A stretch of 64,000 nt of DNA from Dastarcus helophoroides. Taxonomy: Eukaryota > Arthropoda > Insecta > Coleoptera > Bothrideridae. This document shows, piece by piece, positions 11,501 to 22,063 of the stretch. The stretch lies in contig CM053328.1 of the NCBI GenBank assembly GCA_028583605.1, positions 9,316,782 through 9,380,781 on the forward strand. Direction: 5' to 3'. The position numbers and the translations under genes were made by a program. Position 1 is the first letter of the stretch, and every line of letters begins with the position of its first letter. Below the pieces are notes generated by a model. That model did not search any database. It was not told the DNA's origin and saw only the letters and a list, made by a program, of their open reading frames with translations.

Positions 11501-13143
11501 ACTTTTTTTTTTGGAAATTTCGATCTTTTCTCGAAATTTCGATTTTTTTCTCAAAGATTGTTTGTTATTTTAAATTTTGATTTTTCTTCCAATATCATCT
11601 TTTTCTAATTTTTTTACAAAATTCGTCTTTTTTCGAGACTTCGACTCGATATTTCTAGAAATCTCAACTTTCTTCTCGAAATTCGTCTTTTTCTGAACAT
11701 TTTTTTTCTTAAAGTTCGAGTATTTTCACCAAATTGGACTTTCTGTGCGAAATTTCTCATTTTTTCTCGAAATTTGGATTTTTTTCTCGAAATTTCGACC
11801 ATTTTCTTGCAATTTCGACTTGTTTTCAAACTTTGACCTTTTTTTGAAATCTCGACCAAATTTGGCTGTCCCTAGAAAATTTCGAATTTTTCCAAATTTT
11901 TCGACTTTTTTCCCAAAATTTGGATCTTCCTCTCAAAGTTTCGAATTTTTTTTTTTTGGAAATTTCGTTCTTTTCTCAAAATTTCGATTTTTTTCTCAAA
12001 ATTGGTTTGTTATTTTAAATTTTGATTTTTCTTCCAATATGATCTTTTTCTAATTTTTTTACAAAATTCGTCTTTTTTCGAGACTTCGACTCGATATTTC
12101 TAAAAATCTCAACTTTCTTCTGAAATTCGTCTTCTTCTGAACATTTTTTCTTGAAATTTCGACTATTTTCTTGCAATTTCGACTTGTTTTTAATATTTGA
12201 CCTTTTTTTCGAAATCTCGACCAAATTTTGGCTGCCTCTAGAAAATTTCGAATTTTTCCAAATTTATCGACAATTTCCCCAAAATTTGGATCTTCCTCTC
12301 GAAGTTTCGAACTTTTTTTTTGAAAATTTCGATTTTTTCTTGAAATTTCGATTTTTTTAAGTTTTTCACAAAATTTGTCTTTTTTCGAGACTTCTACCAT
12401 ATATTTCAAGAAATTTCAACTTTCTTCTCGAGGCTTTTTCTGAACATTTTTTTTCTCAAAGTTCGACTATTTTAACGATATTGGACTTTCTGTGCGAAAT
12501 TTCCCATTTTTTCTCGAAATTTGGACTTTTTTCTCGATATTTCGTCTATTCTCTTGTAATTTCGACTTGCTTTGAAAAATCGACCTTTTTTCGAAATCTC
12601 GACCAAACTGTCTGTGGCTGTCTAGAAAATTTCGAATTTTTCCAAATTTTTCGATTTTTTTCCAAAATTTTCGACTTTTTTCCTAAAATTTGGATCTTTC
12701 TCTCGAAGCTTCAAACTTTTTTTTGCAAATTTCGATCTTTTCTCGAAATTTCGGTTTGTTTCTCAAAATTGGTTTTTGTTTTTTCAAAGTTCGATTTGTC
12801 TTCGAATTTCGTCTTTTTTTTTATTAAATTCGTCTTTTTTCGAGACTTCGATTCGATGTTTCTAGAAATGTTAGCTTTCTTTTCGAAATTCGTCTTTTTC
12901 TGAACATTTTTTTCCCAAAGTTTGACTATTTTCATAATATTGGACTTTCTGTGTGAAATTTCCCATTTTTTTCTCCAAGTTTGGACTTTTTTTCCGAAAT
13001 TTCGACTATTTTCTTGAAATTTAGACTTCTTTCTAAAATTCGACCTTTTTTTCGAAATCTCAACAAAATTTAACTGCCTCTGGAAAATTTCTAATTTTTC
13101 CAAATTTTTCGACTTTTTCCCTAAGAGTTTGATCTTCCTCTCG
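8575..13143. repeat. Complex satellite, unit about 445 bp
   Basis: The array is built from T-rich TTTCTCGAAATTTCGAC segments arranged in a higher-order unit. A marker (CTTTTTCTGAACATTTTTTT) recurs near 8929, 9151, 9462, 9689, 9969, 10367, 10817, 11248, 11692, 12139, 12441 and 12899. Full units of about 430-460 bp alternate with shortened ones of 222-311 bp that lack an internal section. Each full unit also holds GGATCTTCCTCTCGAAG and GACTTCGACTCGATATTTCT. The numerous open frames on both strands are repeat translations rich in F, K, R and S, and are not genes. Confidence 0.85.
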
Positions 13144-13149
13144 AAGTTC

Positions 13150-13500
13150 AATTTTCAAAATTCAAAATTCGAAATTCGAAATTCAAAATTCAAAATTGAA
13201 AATTCGAAATTCGAAATTCGAAATTCGAAATTCGAAATTCGAAATTCGAAATTCGAAATTCGAAATTCGAAATTCGAAATTCGAAATTCGAAATTCGAAA
13301 TTCGAAATTCGAAATTCGAAATTCGAAATTCGAAATTCGAAATTCGAAATTCGAAATTCGAAATTCGAAATTCGAAATTCGAAATTCAAAATTCAAAATT
13401 CAATATTGAAAATTTAAAATGCAAGAGTCGAAATTCGAAATTCGAAATCCGAAATTCAAAATTCAAAATTTAGAATTGAAAGTTCAAAGTTTATAATTCA
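13150..13500. repeat. 7-bp tandem array (GAAATTC)n
   Basis: From about 13203 to 13387 the sequence is an essentially perfect repeat of GAAATTC (about 26 copies), flanked by diverged copies. The 7-bp unit contains no stop codon in any of the frames it cycles through on either strand, which explains the long overlapping open frames here. It joins directly to the end of the 445-bp satellite, whose core word it shares. Confidence 0.95.
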
Positions 13501-14640
13501 AAATTTAAACGCTCAGTAGTGGCGGACCAAGTTGACCAACACAGTAATAAAACATCGAAATCTTTTTAAAAAAAATGCAAATTCTGAAAAAAGTTTGAAA
13601 ATTTTAAAAATGTCAAATTTTTAGAAAAATCTGATTTTTTAAAGAAGTGAAAAATAAAAGTAAAGTCAAATTGTTCGAATAAAAGTCCAATTTGCTACAT
13701 AAAAGTCAAAATTTCAAATAGAAGACGGAGATTTTTTAAAAAAGGATTGAAATTTTCAGTAATGGTCAAAATTTGAAGTAGTTGTCAAAACTTGGACAAA
13801 ACATGGAAATTCTTTAAAAAAAAGAAGTTTTCAGAAATCAATAACTTAACATATAATCAAATTTATAGAAAAAATCAAAAATTTAAAAAAAGTAACGACT
13901 TTGAGAAAATAACAAATAATTTGTAACACTTTTCAAAAATTTCAGAAAATGAATCCTAAATAAAGGCGAAAGTCTGAAAGTGTTGCAATTTATAAAATAA
14001 GTTAACATTTGAAAAAAAGGCAAATTGGAAAAAATTGGAAAATCTGAAAATCAAAGTTTTCAAAATACGTATAAACTCGTAATGTTAAAAAAAGTCGAAA
14101 TGTTTAGGAACGCCGAGATTTTCAATAAAAATCAAAGTCAAAAGTTTCAGAAATGTGGTCATTTTCAGAAAGTCAAAATTTTCAAAAAAAGTCCAAAATT
14201 TAAAAAAAAATCGAATTCAAATAATCAAACACTTCAATAAGAGTAGAAACTAAATAAATCAAATTTTTAGAAAGAATCAGAATGCTTTGAAAAAATCGAA
14301 TCAGATTTGCAAAAAAAATTAAAATTTCGAATCGAAATTTCAGAGGACGAAATTTCAAGCGTCGAAATTTTAAAGGCCGAAATTTCAAAGGTCGAAATTT
14401 CAAAAAGGAAATATAACAATAAGGTCAAACATTTAAAAAAGTCGAAATTTTATAAAAACTTTAAAACTTTCAGCTAAGTTAAAACATCCAAAAATAATTT
14501 GAAACATTAAAAAGGAAATTTTCAAAAAGTTGAAATTTCCAAACAAGAAAATTTTTGATAGACAAAATATGTAAAAAAAAACTTTCAAAAAAATCAAAAT
14601 ATTTAAATAAGCCAAGATTTTAAAGAAGTAGTATTTTCAA
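13501..14640. repeat. A-rich degenerate repeat block
   Basis: AAAAGTCGAAATTTT-type segments on the + strand. CAGTAGTGGCGGACC at 13514 looks like a hAT-type end, but no matching opposite end was found. Confidence 0.5.
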
Positions 14641-14643
14641 AAG
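14636..14643. repeat. Target duplication, left, hAT-A
   Basis: TTCAAAAG precedes the CAGGGGCGGCC terminus. TTCAAAGG follows the opposite end at 18025-18032, matching at 7 of 8 positions. Confidence 0.7.
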
Positions 14644-17477
14644 CAGGGGCGGCCTTAGCCATTGTGAGGCTCCGAGCGGGTAGATCTTTAAGAGGCCCTC
14701 GTCTTTGTGGAATTAGTTTTTACATAGACGTAGTCAGAATAGGGCAGGGTAGGGCGTTTGCCCCCTCCCCCCCTCCCCAGCTCGTGTGGTTAACGAAAAT
14801 TTATATTGAACTGAGGAGACTTTCTTTAAAAAATTTCCATTCGACAAAAGTCGTCTTTCTTTAAGCTATTGATATTTTCTCGAAATTTCGACTTATTTCA
14901 CGAAATTCGTCTTTTTTCATAAATTTCTTTGGAAATTTTAAATGTATTCCTAAAATTCGATTTATTTTATCAGAATCCAACTTAACTAAAAATTTCGAAT
15001 TTTTATCTCAAAATTCATCGTTTTATTTTTCGAAATTCTATCATTTCTCAAAATTAGTTTTTTCTGGAAACTTCGACTTCTCTTTAAGCTTTGATTTTCT
15101 GAAAATTTCGACCTTTTTATCAAGATTTACCGTTTTGCTTAAAACTTGATCGATTTTTTGATAACAATATTTATCTGGAAATTTTTATAATGACTTTTTT
15201 AGAAATTTTGTAAAAAGACAAAAATTCCGAGAAAATGTCCCCTGGAATGGGGAAATACAACTTGATTCTCAAAATTTCGATGATTATTTCAATATTGGAC
15301 ATTTTCTGACTCAGGGTAAGGCAGAACAGAGCGCGTGTCTGCCTCTGATTCAAGGGCTCAAGAAAAAAATCTAGAAATTACATTTTTCTCAAAATTTGTC
15401 CTTTTTCCAAAATTTCGACAAAATTTGACTCTCTCTGAATAATTTCGAGTGTTTACTAAATTTTGACTTTTTTCTCAAAATTTCGATCTTTTTTTTGTTT
15501 TTCAAGGGCAAAAAATCGAAATTTCCAAAAAAAAACAAATTTAGAAAAATCGAAACTTTGATATTTTTCTCAAAATCCGCCTTTTTTCGCAAATATAAAA
15601 TTATCCTTGCATCCCATCCTGTATGTTCCCGGAAAACTTAATATTTTTCCTGGAAATTCGTATCTTTCATAAAATGTTGACTTTTTTTCTAAGACTCGTT
15701 TTTTTCACAAACGGACGGCTATTCTCAAAATTGCACTTTTTCTTTAAGTTTGAATTTTTTCTGAAAAATTTCGATCTTTGATGCTTCATTTGGTAGTTTT
15801 TCTAGAAATGTCGACTGCTTTTCAGAGATTTCGTTTTTTTTTAATTCCTTTATTTTTATTAACATCGGGTTTTTCTAAAGATTTTGATCATTTGGAATTT
15901 GATTTGTCAGAACTTTTAACAGGTTTCTTAAAATTTGTCTTTTTCCCGATATTTTTATATCAAAATTCGTTATTCAACTTTGCTAAAAATTTTGAATTTC
16001 TCTTAAAATTAGTTTAATTTTGTCTTTTCAGAAATTTCGACTTTATTCTCAAAATTCCACTTTTTGGGCTCTTCTTTCGGAAATCTTTTTTTCTATCAAA
16101 ATTAGGCCACTTTTCTGAATATTTGTCTTTTCTTTAAATTTTGACTTTTTTAAATTTGACTAGAAATTTCATCTTCATATTTCGCCTTATATTCAAAATA
16201 TTGACTTTAATTTCAAAATGCCATGTTTTAGTTTCTGGAACTTTCTGGACTTTTTCCTCGAAATTGGCTTTTCCTTTAAATTTCAGTTTTCTCGAAATAC
16301 GTCTGTTTGCTCTAAATTAGGTGGGCATATTACCAAAAATTAAAAATGTTGCCAAAAATATTTTTGGGTAATTTCGAGAAAAAGATTTCGTGTACATTCA
16401 ATTTCTTTATTGAAATTTAAATATTATGTCAAAATTACAATAAAAAAGTAGACATTTCAAGAAAAGCGTTTTTGGAAATTGCAAATTTTTTCACAACATT
16501 TGGTCTTTGGAAATATTTTGGCATATTTAGAAATTTCGAGTTCTTCTGAAAGGTTGGGTTTTTATTCAATTTCGGTTTTCTAAAAAATTCTTTCCCAAAA
16601 TAGTTTTTTTTTCAAAAAAATTGGTCGCTTTGGAAATTATGACTTTTTCTACATGTTTCTCTTAAAATTGAACTTTTATTTTTTTAATATTCGTTTTTTC
16701 TAATTTTTTTTTCAAATTTAAGTTTCCGAAAATTTCATGTTTATCAAAAGTTGTCTTATTCTGAAAATTTTGACTCGTACTAGGAATAGAGATGTTTTAT
16801 GCTTCTGAAAATTTCCGTTTACAGTGAAAAATTTTTCTCAAAGATCCAATTTTTTTAAAAATTACATCTTTTTTTCCCAAAATTCCACCTTTAAAAATAT
16901 AATTTTTTCGAATTTTCAACAATTTTTGAGATTTTTCGAAAGGTTAGAATTTGATTTTAAACACGAATTTCTAAACATTCCAACTTTTTCCCAAAATTCG
17001 TTTTTCCTCGTCTCTTTTAAAATTTAAATTTCTCATGAAAGTGTTCATTTTTCTGTAAGAGATTTCAACCTTTTTCTCAACATTTCGACGGTATATTTTA
17101 AAATCGTTATTTTTTTAAATCTTCGAAATTTGAATAGTTTTTAAAGTTTTCCGAAAGGATCGGTTTTTATTTTAGATTCAATTTTCTGACTGTTTTCGCG
17201 AAGTTCGACTCTATTTCCAAATTTCTAAGTTAATCTAAAAATTCGATTACTCAATTCATGTAGTTAAATGAAAATATACATATACTCGGAACGTTTTCCG
17301 GTTTTCTTTTTTTATCAATTTTTCAAAATGATTCTTGCCCCTCCCTGAACTAAATCCTTCCTACGCTTATGAATTTGAATGATGATGCTTGACTAGAAAT
17401 GCAAAGTCATAAATAAATATATTTGGGCTTTTAAAATTGTTTATTAGAAACTAAGAAAAATTAATAAATACAAAGAT

Positions 17478-17563
17478 TTTTTTGGTGGAACGGATCGGTC
17501 CTTGGGTATCTTCAAAAAATCCTTCTTGGCTTCGGGGGACAAGTTTTGTCCTTCAATTTTTAA
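17478..17563 (+). mobile_element. Family A fragment inside hAT-A
   Basis: TTTTTTGGTGGAACGGATCG, then GGTCCTTGGGTATCTTC, jumping to CTTCTTGGCTTCGGGGGAC. Outer end and distal arm are present; the middle is deleted. Confidence 0.65.
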
Positions 17564-17599
17564 ACACAAAGATAACAAACTATTAATCATGATAAACAA

Positions 17600-17930
17600 G
17601 GTGCATTAATGTCTTAAAAGGATCAGGGATTTAGAAATGATGACTGCTCTAATATAAAACCATAATCCGACGACAGTTGACAGCTGAAATGAAACACGGG
17701 AATTCCCCGAATCGTAAACACGAAGAAAATGGAGTACTATCAGATTTTGTTTAGTCCTTGCAGTTGACAGCACTTGTGGCACTGGTACGAAATTTCGTCA
17801 ATGTGAAAGAGAAGGAAAGGAACATTCATTGGAGCGAATGAGACAGATTTCAGCGCGATAACTACCACGCAAGGAAGCAGCGAGTTCAGTTTTATAATGC
17901 GCGGTTAAGGCCCGAAATTGAAATGAACAT
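17600..17930. other. Unique cargo segment in hAT-A
   Basis: Sequence without the repeat theme, including two copies of GTTGACAGC about 90 bp apart and the palindrome GGGAATTCCC at 17698-17707. The palindrome is identical to an ideal Rel/NF-kB site but may be chance. No open frame of note. Confidence 0.4.
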
Positions 17931-18032
17931 TAGAATTCGTGCTATTGCGCGAGTGCGCGAGGCCCCCTACAAGAGCGAGGCCCCGGGCGGTTGCCCTGCT
18001 TGCCACCCCCAAAGGCCGCCCCTGTTCAAAGG

Positions 18033-18230
18033 GTACAAATTTCGAAGAATCGAAATTTTCAAAATCGAGTCAAAATTTCGAAAAAATGTAATGTTGAAAG
18101 TCGAACGAAAAAAGTCGAATGAGAAAGTCAATATTTTAAAAGATCAAAATTTTCGAAATGAGGTGACAATGGAATTCTTCAAAAAAGTTGAAATTTTCAT
18201 AAAGGTCAGCTTAAAATCTTTTCGCTTTTT
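18033..18230. repeat. Short A-rich repeat block
   Basis: GTCGAAAATTTC-type repeats beside the right end of hAT-A. The 104-residue frame at 17923-18237 crosses the hAT-A terminus and this block, so it is not a gene. Confidence 0.45.
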
Positions 18231-18239
18231 GACGTAGAC

Positions 18240-18828
18240 GATGGCACGAGTATCAGCCGGTAGCTAGATTAAGGAAAAATCCCGTGACTGGCCGCAGTTA
18301 TAAGAAGTTTGAACGCCACTGTCCGATGACTCACGGTGGGCACAGTGCAAATAAAGCAAAGTAAAAGATGCAAATTAGAGTCAACCGCTTGTTCTGTTCG
18401 CGATAGTTATAGAGCGGCTGTGAAACGTATTCAAGCGCAATTATATTTGTAGTAGACCATGTAATCACTCCTATATTTGAAAGCGTCACTCCCAAAGGAC
18501 CTTCAGGCAATTAAGCACAATTCTGGTAAAACTGCAAACAATAGGACATTGTTTTCAAATTGCCAATGGGACTTACCCATTCAATTTCAACTTTACGTGA
18601 TCTATTGGATATTTAGGTCAGTTGGGTTAAAGAAAAAAAAGTTAAATTATCTTCCTAAATTAAATATCCTGATAACTGACAACCGAAATATCAATTCGGT
18701 GGTTAGTAGTTCTGAATATAAAAATTAGTTTTCATTAATTTTATAAGTTTGTGGGGTGTGAACGCCTCTTAATATTTGATTTGAATAACGTCAGATGTCA
18801 TCTGTCAAAATAAAGAGAATCATGCTTA
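18240..18828. other. Unassigned unique interval
   Basis: Moderate-GC sequence at 18240-18460, AT-rich after it, without the satellite theme. The 83-residue frame at 18477-18728 shows no domain I recognise. No tRNA-like internal promoter boxes were seen. Confidence 0.3.
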
Positions 18829-18829
18829 G

Positions 18830-19686
18830 TAGAGATGCGCATCGATTAGCAAAACGCATATATGTAATACTTCTATATGGAGTGTTTTGTCCCTTTGTTT
18901 GTGTCAAAAAGGCGCGATGGATATATATGTTTGTCTTGTTCGAGGACAGAATATATTAACCAATCCCAAAGTTTACTTCAAATATCCCTCGTCTCGCCAG
19001 TCGTCGTTGTTATCATTAATTTATTAGTGTTCCCGCCCATCTTGTCATCTGTTCTGCTATAAACGAATGAATGCTTGTCCTCGAAAGAGTACGACATATA
19101 CTTTCATCTCACCTTTTTGACAAAGCATTTGCAGTGCCGATTATACACAACACGCCATATAGAAGTATTACATATATGGCAAAACGTCGATGGTATGACA
19201 TCGATTGTAAAATCATAAGAATAATCAATGTTAACGATATATCGTCATGAAAATGTTAATGTTTTTATAACATCGATTCAATACTCTATGACCCATGTCT
19301 AATCAAATGGTAATAAATCTAAAATTTGTACAAAATAGAGAATAACAAATTATTTATACATTTACGCTCATAATGTTTCATCTTGTTTTTATTACGATGC
19401 AGGTAAACTGATAATTTAAAAATATTAGCGAACTAAAAAGTATTTTCACTAAGTTAAAGAACTTATTTTTCTAGTATAAATAGTCCATTTTCATAAGGAT
19501 TGCTTTCAAAAATAGAAACAACATAAAAAATCGACTGGATCAAGATCAATATCACAAAAACATCGGAAACAAAACATCGATATGAAAACATCGATGTTTT
19601 TTGCTTAACATCGATGTTTGTAAGACATCAATGTTTTTTGCGTAGCATCGATGTTTTTAAAACATCGACATTCAATGCGCACCCTA
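18830..19686. mobile_element. Small DNA element with CATCGATG-rich ends
   Basis: The left end TAGAGATGCGCATCGAT resembles the reverse complement of the right end, TAGGGTGCGCATTGAAT. Flanks ATGCTTAG and ATGCGCAG agree at 6 of 8 positions, compatible with an old 8-bp duplication. The interior contains many CATCGATG palindromes (19195-19265, 19558-19670) and a younger MITE at 18857-19178. No transposase. Confidence 0.5.
18857..19178. mobile_element. MITE with perfect 8-bp target duplication
   Basis: Bounded by GCAAAACG on both sides (18849-18856 and 19179-19186). The termini CATATATGTAATACTTC and its reverse complement match perfectly for about 24 bases, and similarity continues imperfectly for about 100 bases inward (GTCAAAAAGG; TTCGAGGACA). 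At 322 bp with no coding capacity it is a MITE. The duplication length suggests mobilisation by a hAT-type transposase. The 61-residue frame at 18877-19062 lies inside it and is not a gene. Confidence 0.85.
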
Positions 19687-19689
19687 ATG

Positions 19690-20040
19690 CGCAGTACTTT
19701 GACAGATGATTTTTACTTTTCGTTTTTTTTAAACTTTGGAAAGGAATTTCAAATTTCGACAAATGTTCCGTTAGAAATTGAAATGTAGGCCTTTTTCTTA
19801 AAATTTGAATCTTAGGAACAAATTTAGAAATTATGTATTTGAACCTACAACTAGGGACGCACAAAATTTTTAAAACATCGATGCTGTATTCAATTGATGT
19901 ATCGAAAAAGATATATCGATATGTTTCGATACATCGGTAAATTTATTCGATATTCGTATCATATAAATACAAAACTATACAGCAAGACTTAACCAACGAG
20001 ACGAGTTTCTCATAATTTCTATGCTTTAAAATTCCTACTT
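19690..20040. other. AT-rich interval with ATCGAT cluster
   Basis: At 19854 it begins TAGGGACGCACAAAAT and continues with CATCGATG, ATATATCGATAT and CGATACATCGG words, resembling the end of the element at 18830 and the cluster at 59444. Its far end was not found. Confidence 0.35.
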
Positions 20041-21560
20041 TTTGAAATAAATATTTACTTATTTCAAATTTTCGACTTTTTTAAAAATTTTGACTTTTTC
20101 AAAATTCGATATCATTTAATAAAAAACTTCCGCTTCTGTTTAAATCTTCGGTTTTTTTTTATTAAACTTCGAAGATTGCAACTATTTATAAAAATTTAAA
20201 TTTTTAAGAATTAATTTTTTTTGAAAATGCCGAGTTTTTTGAAAAGTTGACATTTTTTTACGACTTTATTCCAAAATTAGGACTTTTTTCCAGAATTTGC
20301 ACTTTTTCCTCAAATTTCGATGTTTTTTTAAATTTTTACTTTTCAAAATATCGAATTCAACTTCTGAAAGGTTGGAGCTTTTCGAAAGTTTCGACATTTT
20401 TTGAAATTTCAGAAATTTGAATTTTTTCGAAAAATTCGATTTTCTTTTTGAAAATCTCAAGCTTATTGATAATTTTGATATTTTTTTTTACATTTTCGAT
20501 TATTTTTTCAATTCCAGACTTTTTTTACCAATTTTTTGGAAAATTTCGATTTTTTTCAAACCTTCTTTGTTACTTTTTTAAAAACCTACGTTTTTTTTGA
20601 AAATTTTAAATGTCAATATTAAAATTTCGAAATTTTTCAAAATTTTGACTTATTTTTTTTTAATGCATTTTAAAATTTTTAACCCTTTTTTAAACTTTAA
20701 TTATATTTCCAAAATTTGACTTTTTCGAAAAACCATTTTTCAAAATATTTTTTCAAACATTTTTATAATTTCGAATATTGTGAAAATTCCCCCATTTTTC
20801 AGTATTTCGATTTTTTAAATTCATACAATTTTTTCTCCGAATTTTGACCCATTTTTTTTAACTTTTTTAAAGATATTGACATTTCTCAAACTTTTTCTTT
20901 AAAATGTCTAATTTTTTTCAAATTGTTGCTTTTTTGGAAAATTGGGCTGCTTTAAAAATTGCGACATCTTTTAAAAATTCATCTATCTTTCAAAAAACTA
21001 TTTTCAGAAAAAATTTTCTGTTGTTTGTTTTTTAAAATTTAGATCTTTTAAATTTCATGGCTTTTTTAAGACTGATTTTCTCGGGAAATTTTTATTTGTT
21101 TTTTAAATTTTACATTTTTGACTATTTCAATATTTCGAGTTTTTTAAAAATTAAATTCGATTTTTTTTAAACTCCCATACTTTTTAAAAATTTGATTTTT
21201 TGAAATTTTTTAATTTTTGTGAAAATTTCTCCATTTTTTAAAATTTATAATTTCTTCAAAATATTCGGGTTTATTCAACATTTTAACCTTTTTTGAACAT
21301 TTTGACTCTAAAATTTCGACTTTTCCAAAAATTTGGAATTTTTTGAACACCTCGCATTATTTTTTAAATTTTCTAAGATAGGTACTTGAGTATATTACAT
21401 AAAAATGTCGAAATTTTTAAAGAATATCTGATTAAAAAAACAAAAATTTAAAAAGTGAAAACTTTCAAAAAAGTAATCATTTTAAGAAAGGATCCATTTA
21501 AAAAATTCATTATGATATTAGATATAAAAAATTATCGTACGTTATCGTACCCATCATCTG
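20041..21560. repeat. T-rich degenerate repeat block
   Basis: TTTTTGAAAATTTCGAC-type segments, diverged and without a clear long unit. Ends near ATCGTACGTTATCGTACC at about 21535-21552. Confidence 0.5.
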
Positions 21561-21567
21561 TTTTTTT

Positions 21568-21720
21568 CAATTTATTTAACATTTCTTCGGCCCAGTTTGG
21601 AAATATTTAAATTTTTATGGTTTGTTGACAATTTTATAAACAGTTTTTGAAATGCGACTACGTGATATTTAAATTTATTGAAAACGTCACTTCATGACAG
21701 TTTACAAATTAAAAGGTTAG
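21568..21720. mobile_element. Family B foldback repeat, partial
   Basis: TTTATTTAACATTTC, then CGGCCCAGTTTGGAAATATT and a downstream section with ATATTTAAATTTATTGAAAA and CGTCACTTCATGACAG, matching the copy at 29140-29430. The second arm is missing. Confidence 0.6.
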
Positions 21721-21843
21721 TTTATTTTACATAGAATAGGAATAATGAAAAATAGGAGACCAAAAATTAGATATGGAAAAAATAAAAATTTTGTTTTTTT
21801 GATAAATTAGGAAAATATAAAAAAATATATAAAAGAGGTTGTA

Positions 21844-21890
21844 GCACTAGACATCGATGTTTCGCTCTCATTTGAGCTCGTCAGCAGTGC
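21844..21890 (-). ncRNA. Hammerhead ribozyme, type I, complete core
   Basis: On the - strand all conserved parts are present in order. Stem I is formed by GCACUG (21885-21890) and UAGUGC (21844-21849), six pairs with one G-U. The CUGACGA box is at 21878-21884. Stem II is GCUC/GAGC with loop AAAUGA (21864-21877). The GAAA box is at 21860-21863. Stem III is the palindrome ACAUCGAUGU, closing with U followed by C at the cleavage site (between 21850 and 21849). A four-pair stem III with a two-base loop is too small to be stable alone, so cleavage would more probably occur as a dimer, as proposed for minimal hammerheads of Penelope-like elements and retrozymes. The host repeat is not identified. 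Confidence 0.72.
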
Positions 21891-21899
21891 ATAACATGG

Positions 21900-22055
21900 A
21901 AAGGGAACAATGTACCCATCATCATTAATCTTCGTTAGGCGGCTTTGGAATTTTCGAAACTAAAAAAAAAGTCGCGGCACCTCCACAAGTTTTTTGAATA
22001 ATAAAAAACAAGCTCTTCAAACTTTGTTCGAAGTTTTATAAGAAAAAAGACGATC
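21900..22055. repeat. Dispersed repeat next to the hammerhead
   Basis: CTTCGTTAGGCGGCTTTGG through CACCTCCACAAGTTTT resembles 45725-45800 (CTTCGTTCGCCGGTTTAGG through TTTGTACAAGTTTT), which also follows a family B copy. It is probably an extension of family B. Confidence 0.45.
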
Positions 22056-22063
22056 CTCGATAC

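Larger units (their letters stand above)
14644..18024. mobile_element. Non-autonomous hAT-like element (hAT-A), 3.4 kb
   Basis: The left end reads CAGGGGCGGCCTTAGCC and the right end, in reverse complement, CAGGGGCGGCCTTTGGG, so the first 13 bases are identical. Ends beginning CAG with 8-bp target duplications are typical of hAT transposons. No transposase is present. The interior is mostly T-rich TTTCGAAATTT repeat (about 14880-17330), a family A fragment (17478-17563) and about 350 bp of unique, moderate-GC sequence near the right end. Both ends are unusually GC-rich for this window (GGCCCTCGTC; GGGCGGTTGCCC). Confidence 0.75.

Noticed and set aside
8478..13151. More than twenty phenylalanine- or lysine-rich frames of 60-162 codons
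   Set aside because: All fall within the 445-bp satellite, overlap on both strands and repeat with the unit. No domain, start context or conservation argument.
13129..13473. Overlapping open frames of 68-114 codons (KFEIRNS repeats)
   Set aside because: A 7-bp unit without stop codons keeps several frames open; not a protein-coding gene.
13150..13500. CRISPR-like array
   Set aside because: Regular short repeat without spacers, in eukaryotic sequence.
13514..13530. CAGTAGTGGCGGACC as the left end of an element ending at 43976
   Set aside because: The first eight bases match but the rest differ, the flanks (TAAACGCT and TTTACTGA) do not agree, and 30 kb between them includes the host gene.
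17698..17707. GGGAATTCCC as a functional NF-kB/Rel site
   Set aside because: A single 10-base match inside a transposon without a nearby gene is not enough; kept only as a remark on hAT-A cargo.
18240..18470. tRNA-derived SINE
   Set aside because: Moderate GC, but no A and B box sequences or tail could be identified.
18877..19062. 61-codon frame with a hydrophobic end
   Set aside because: Entirely inside the MITE bounded by GCAAAACG.
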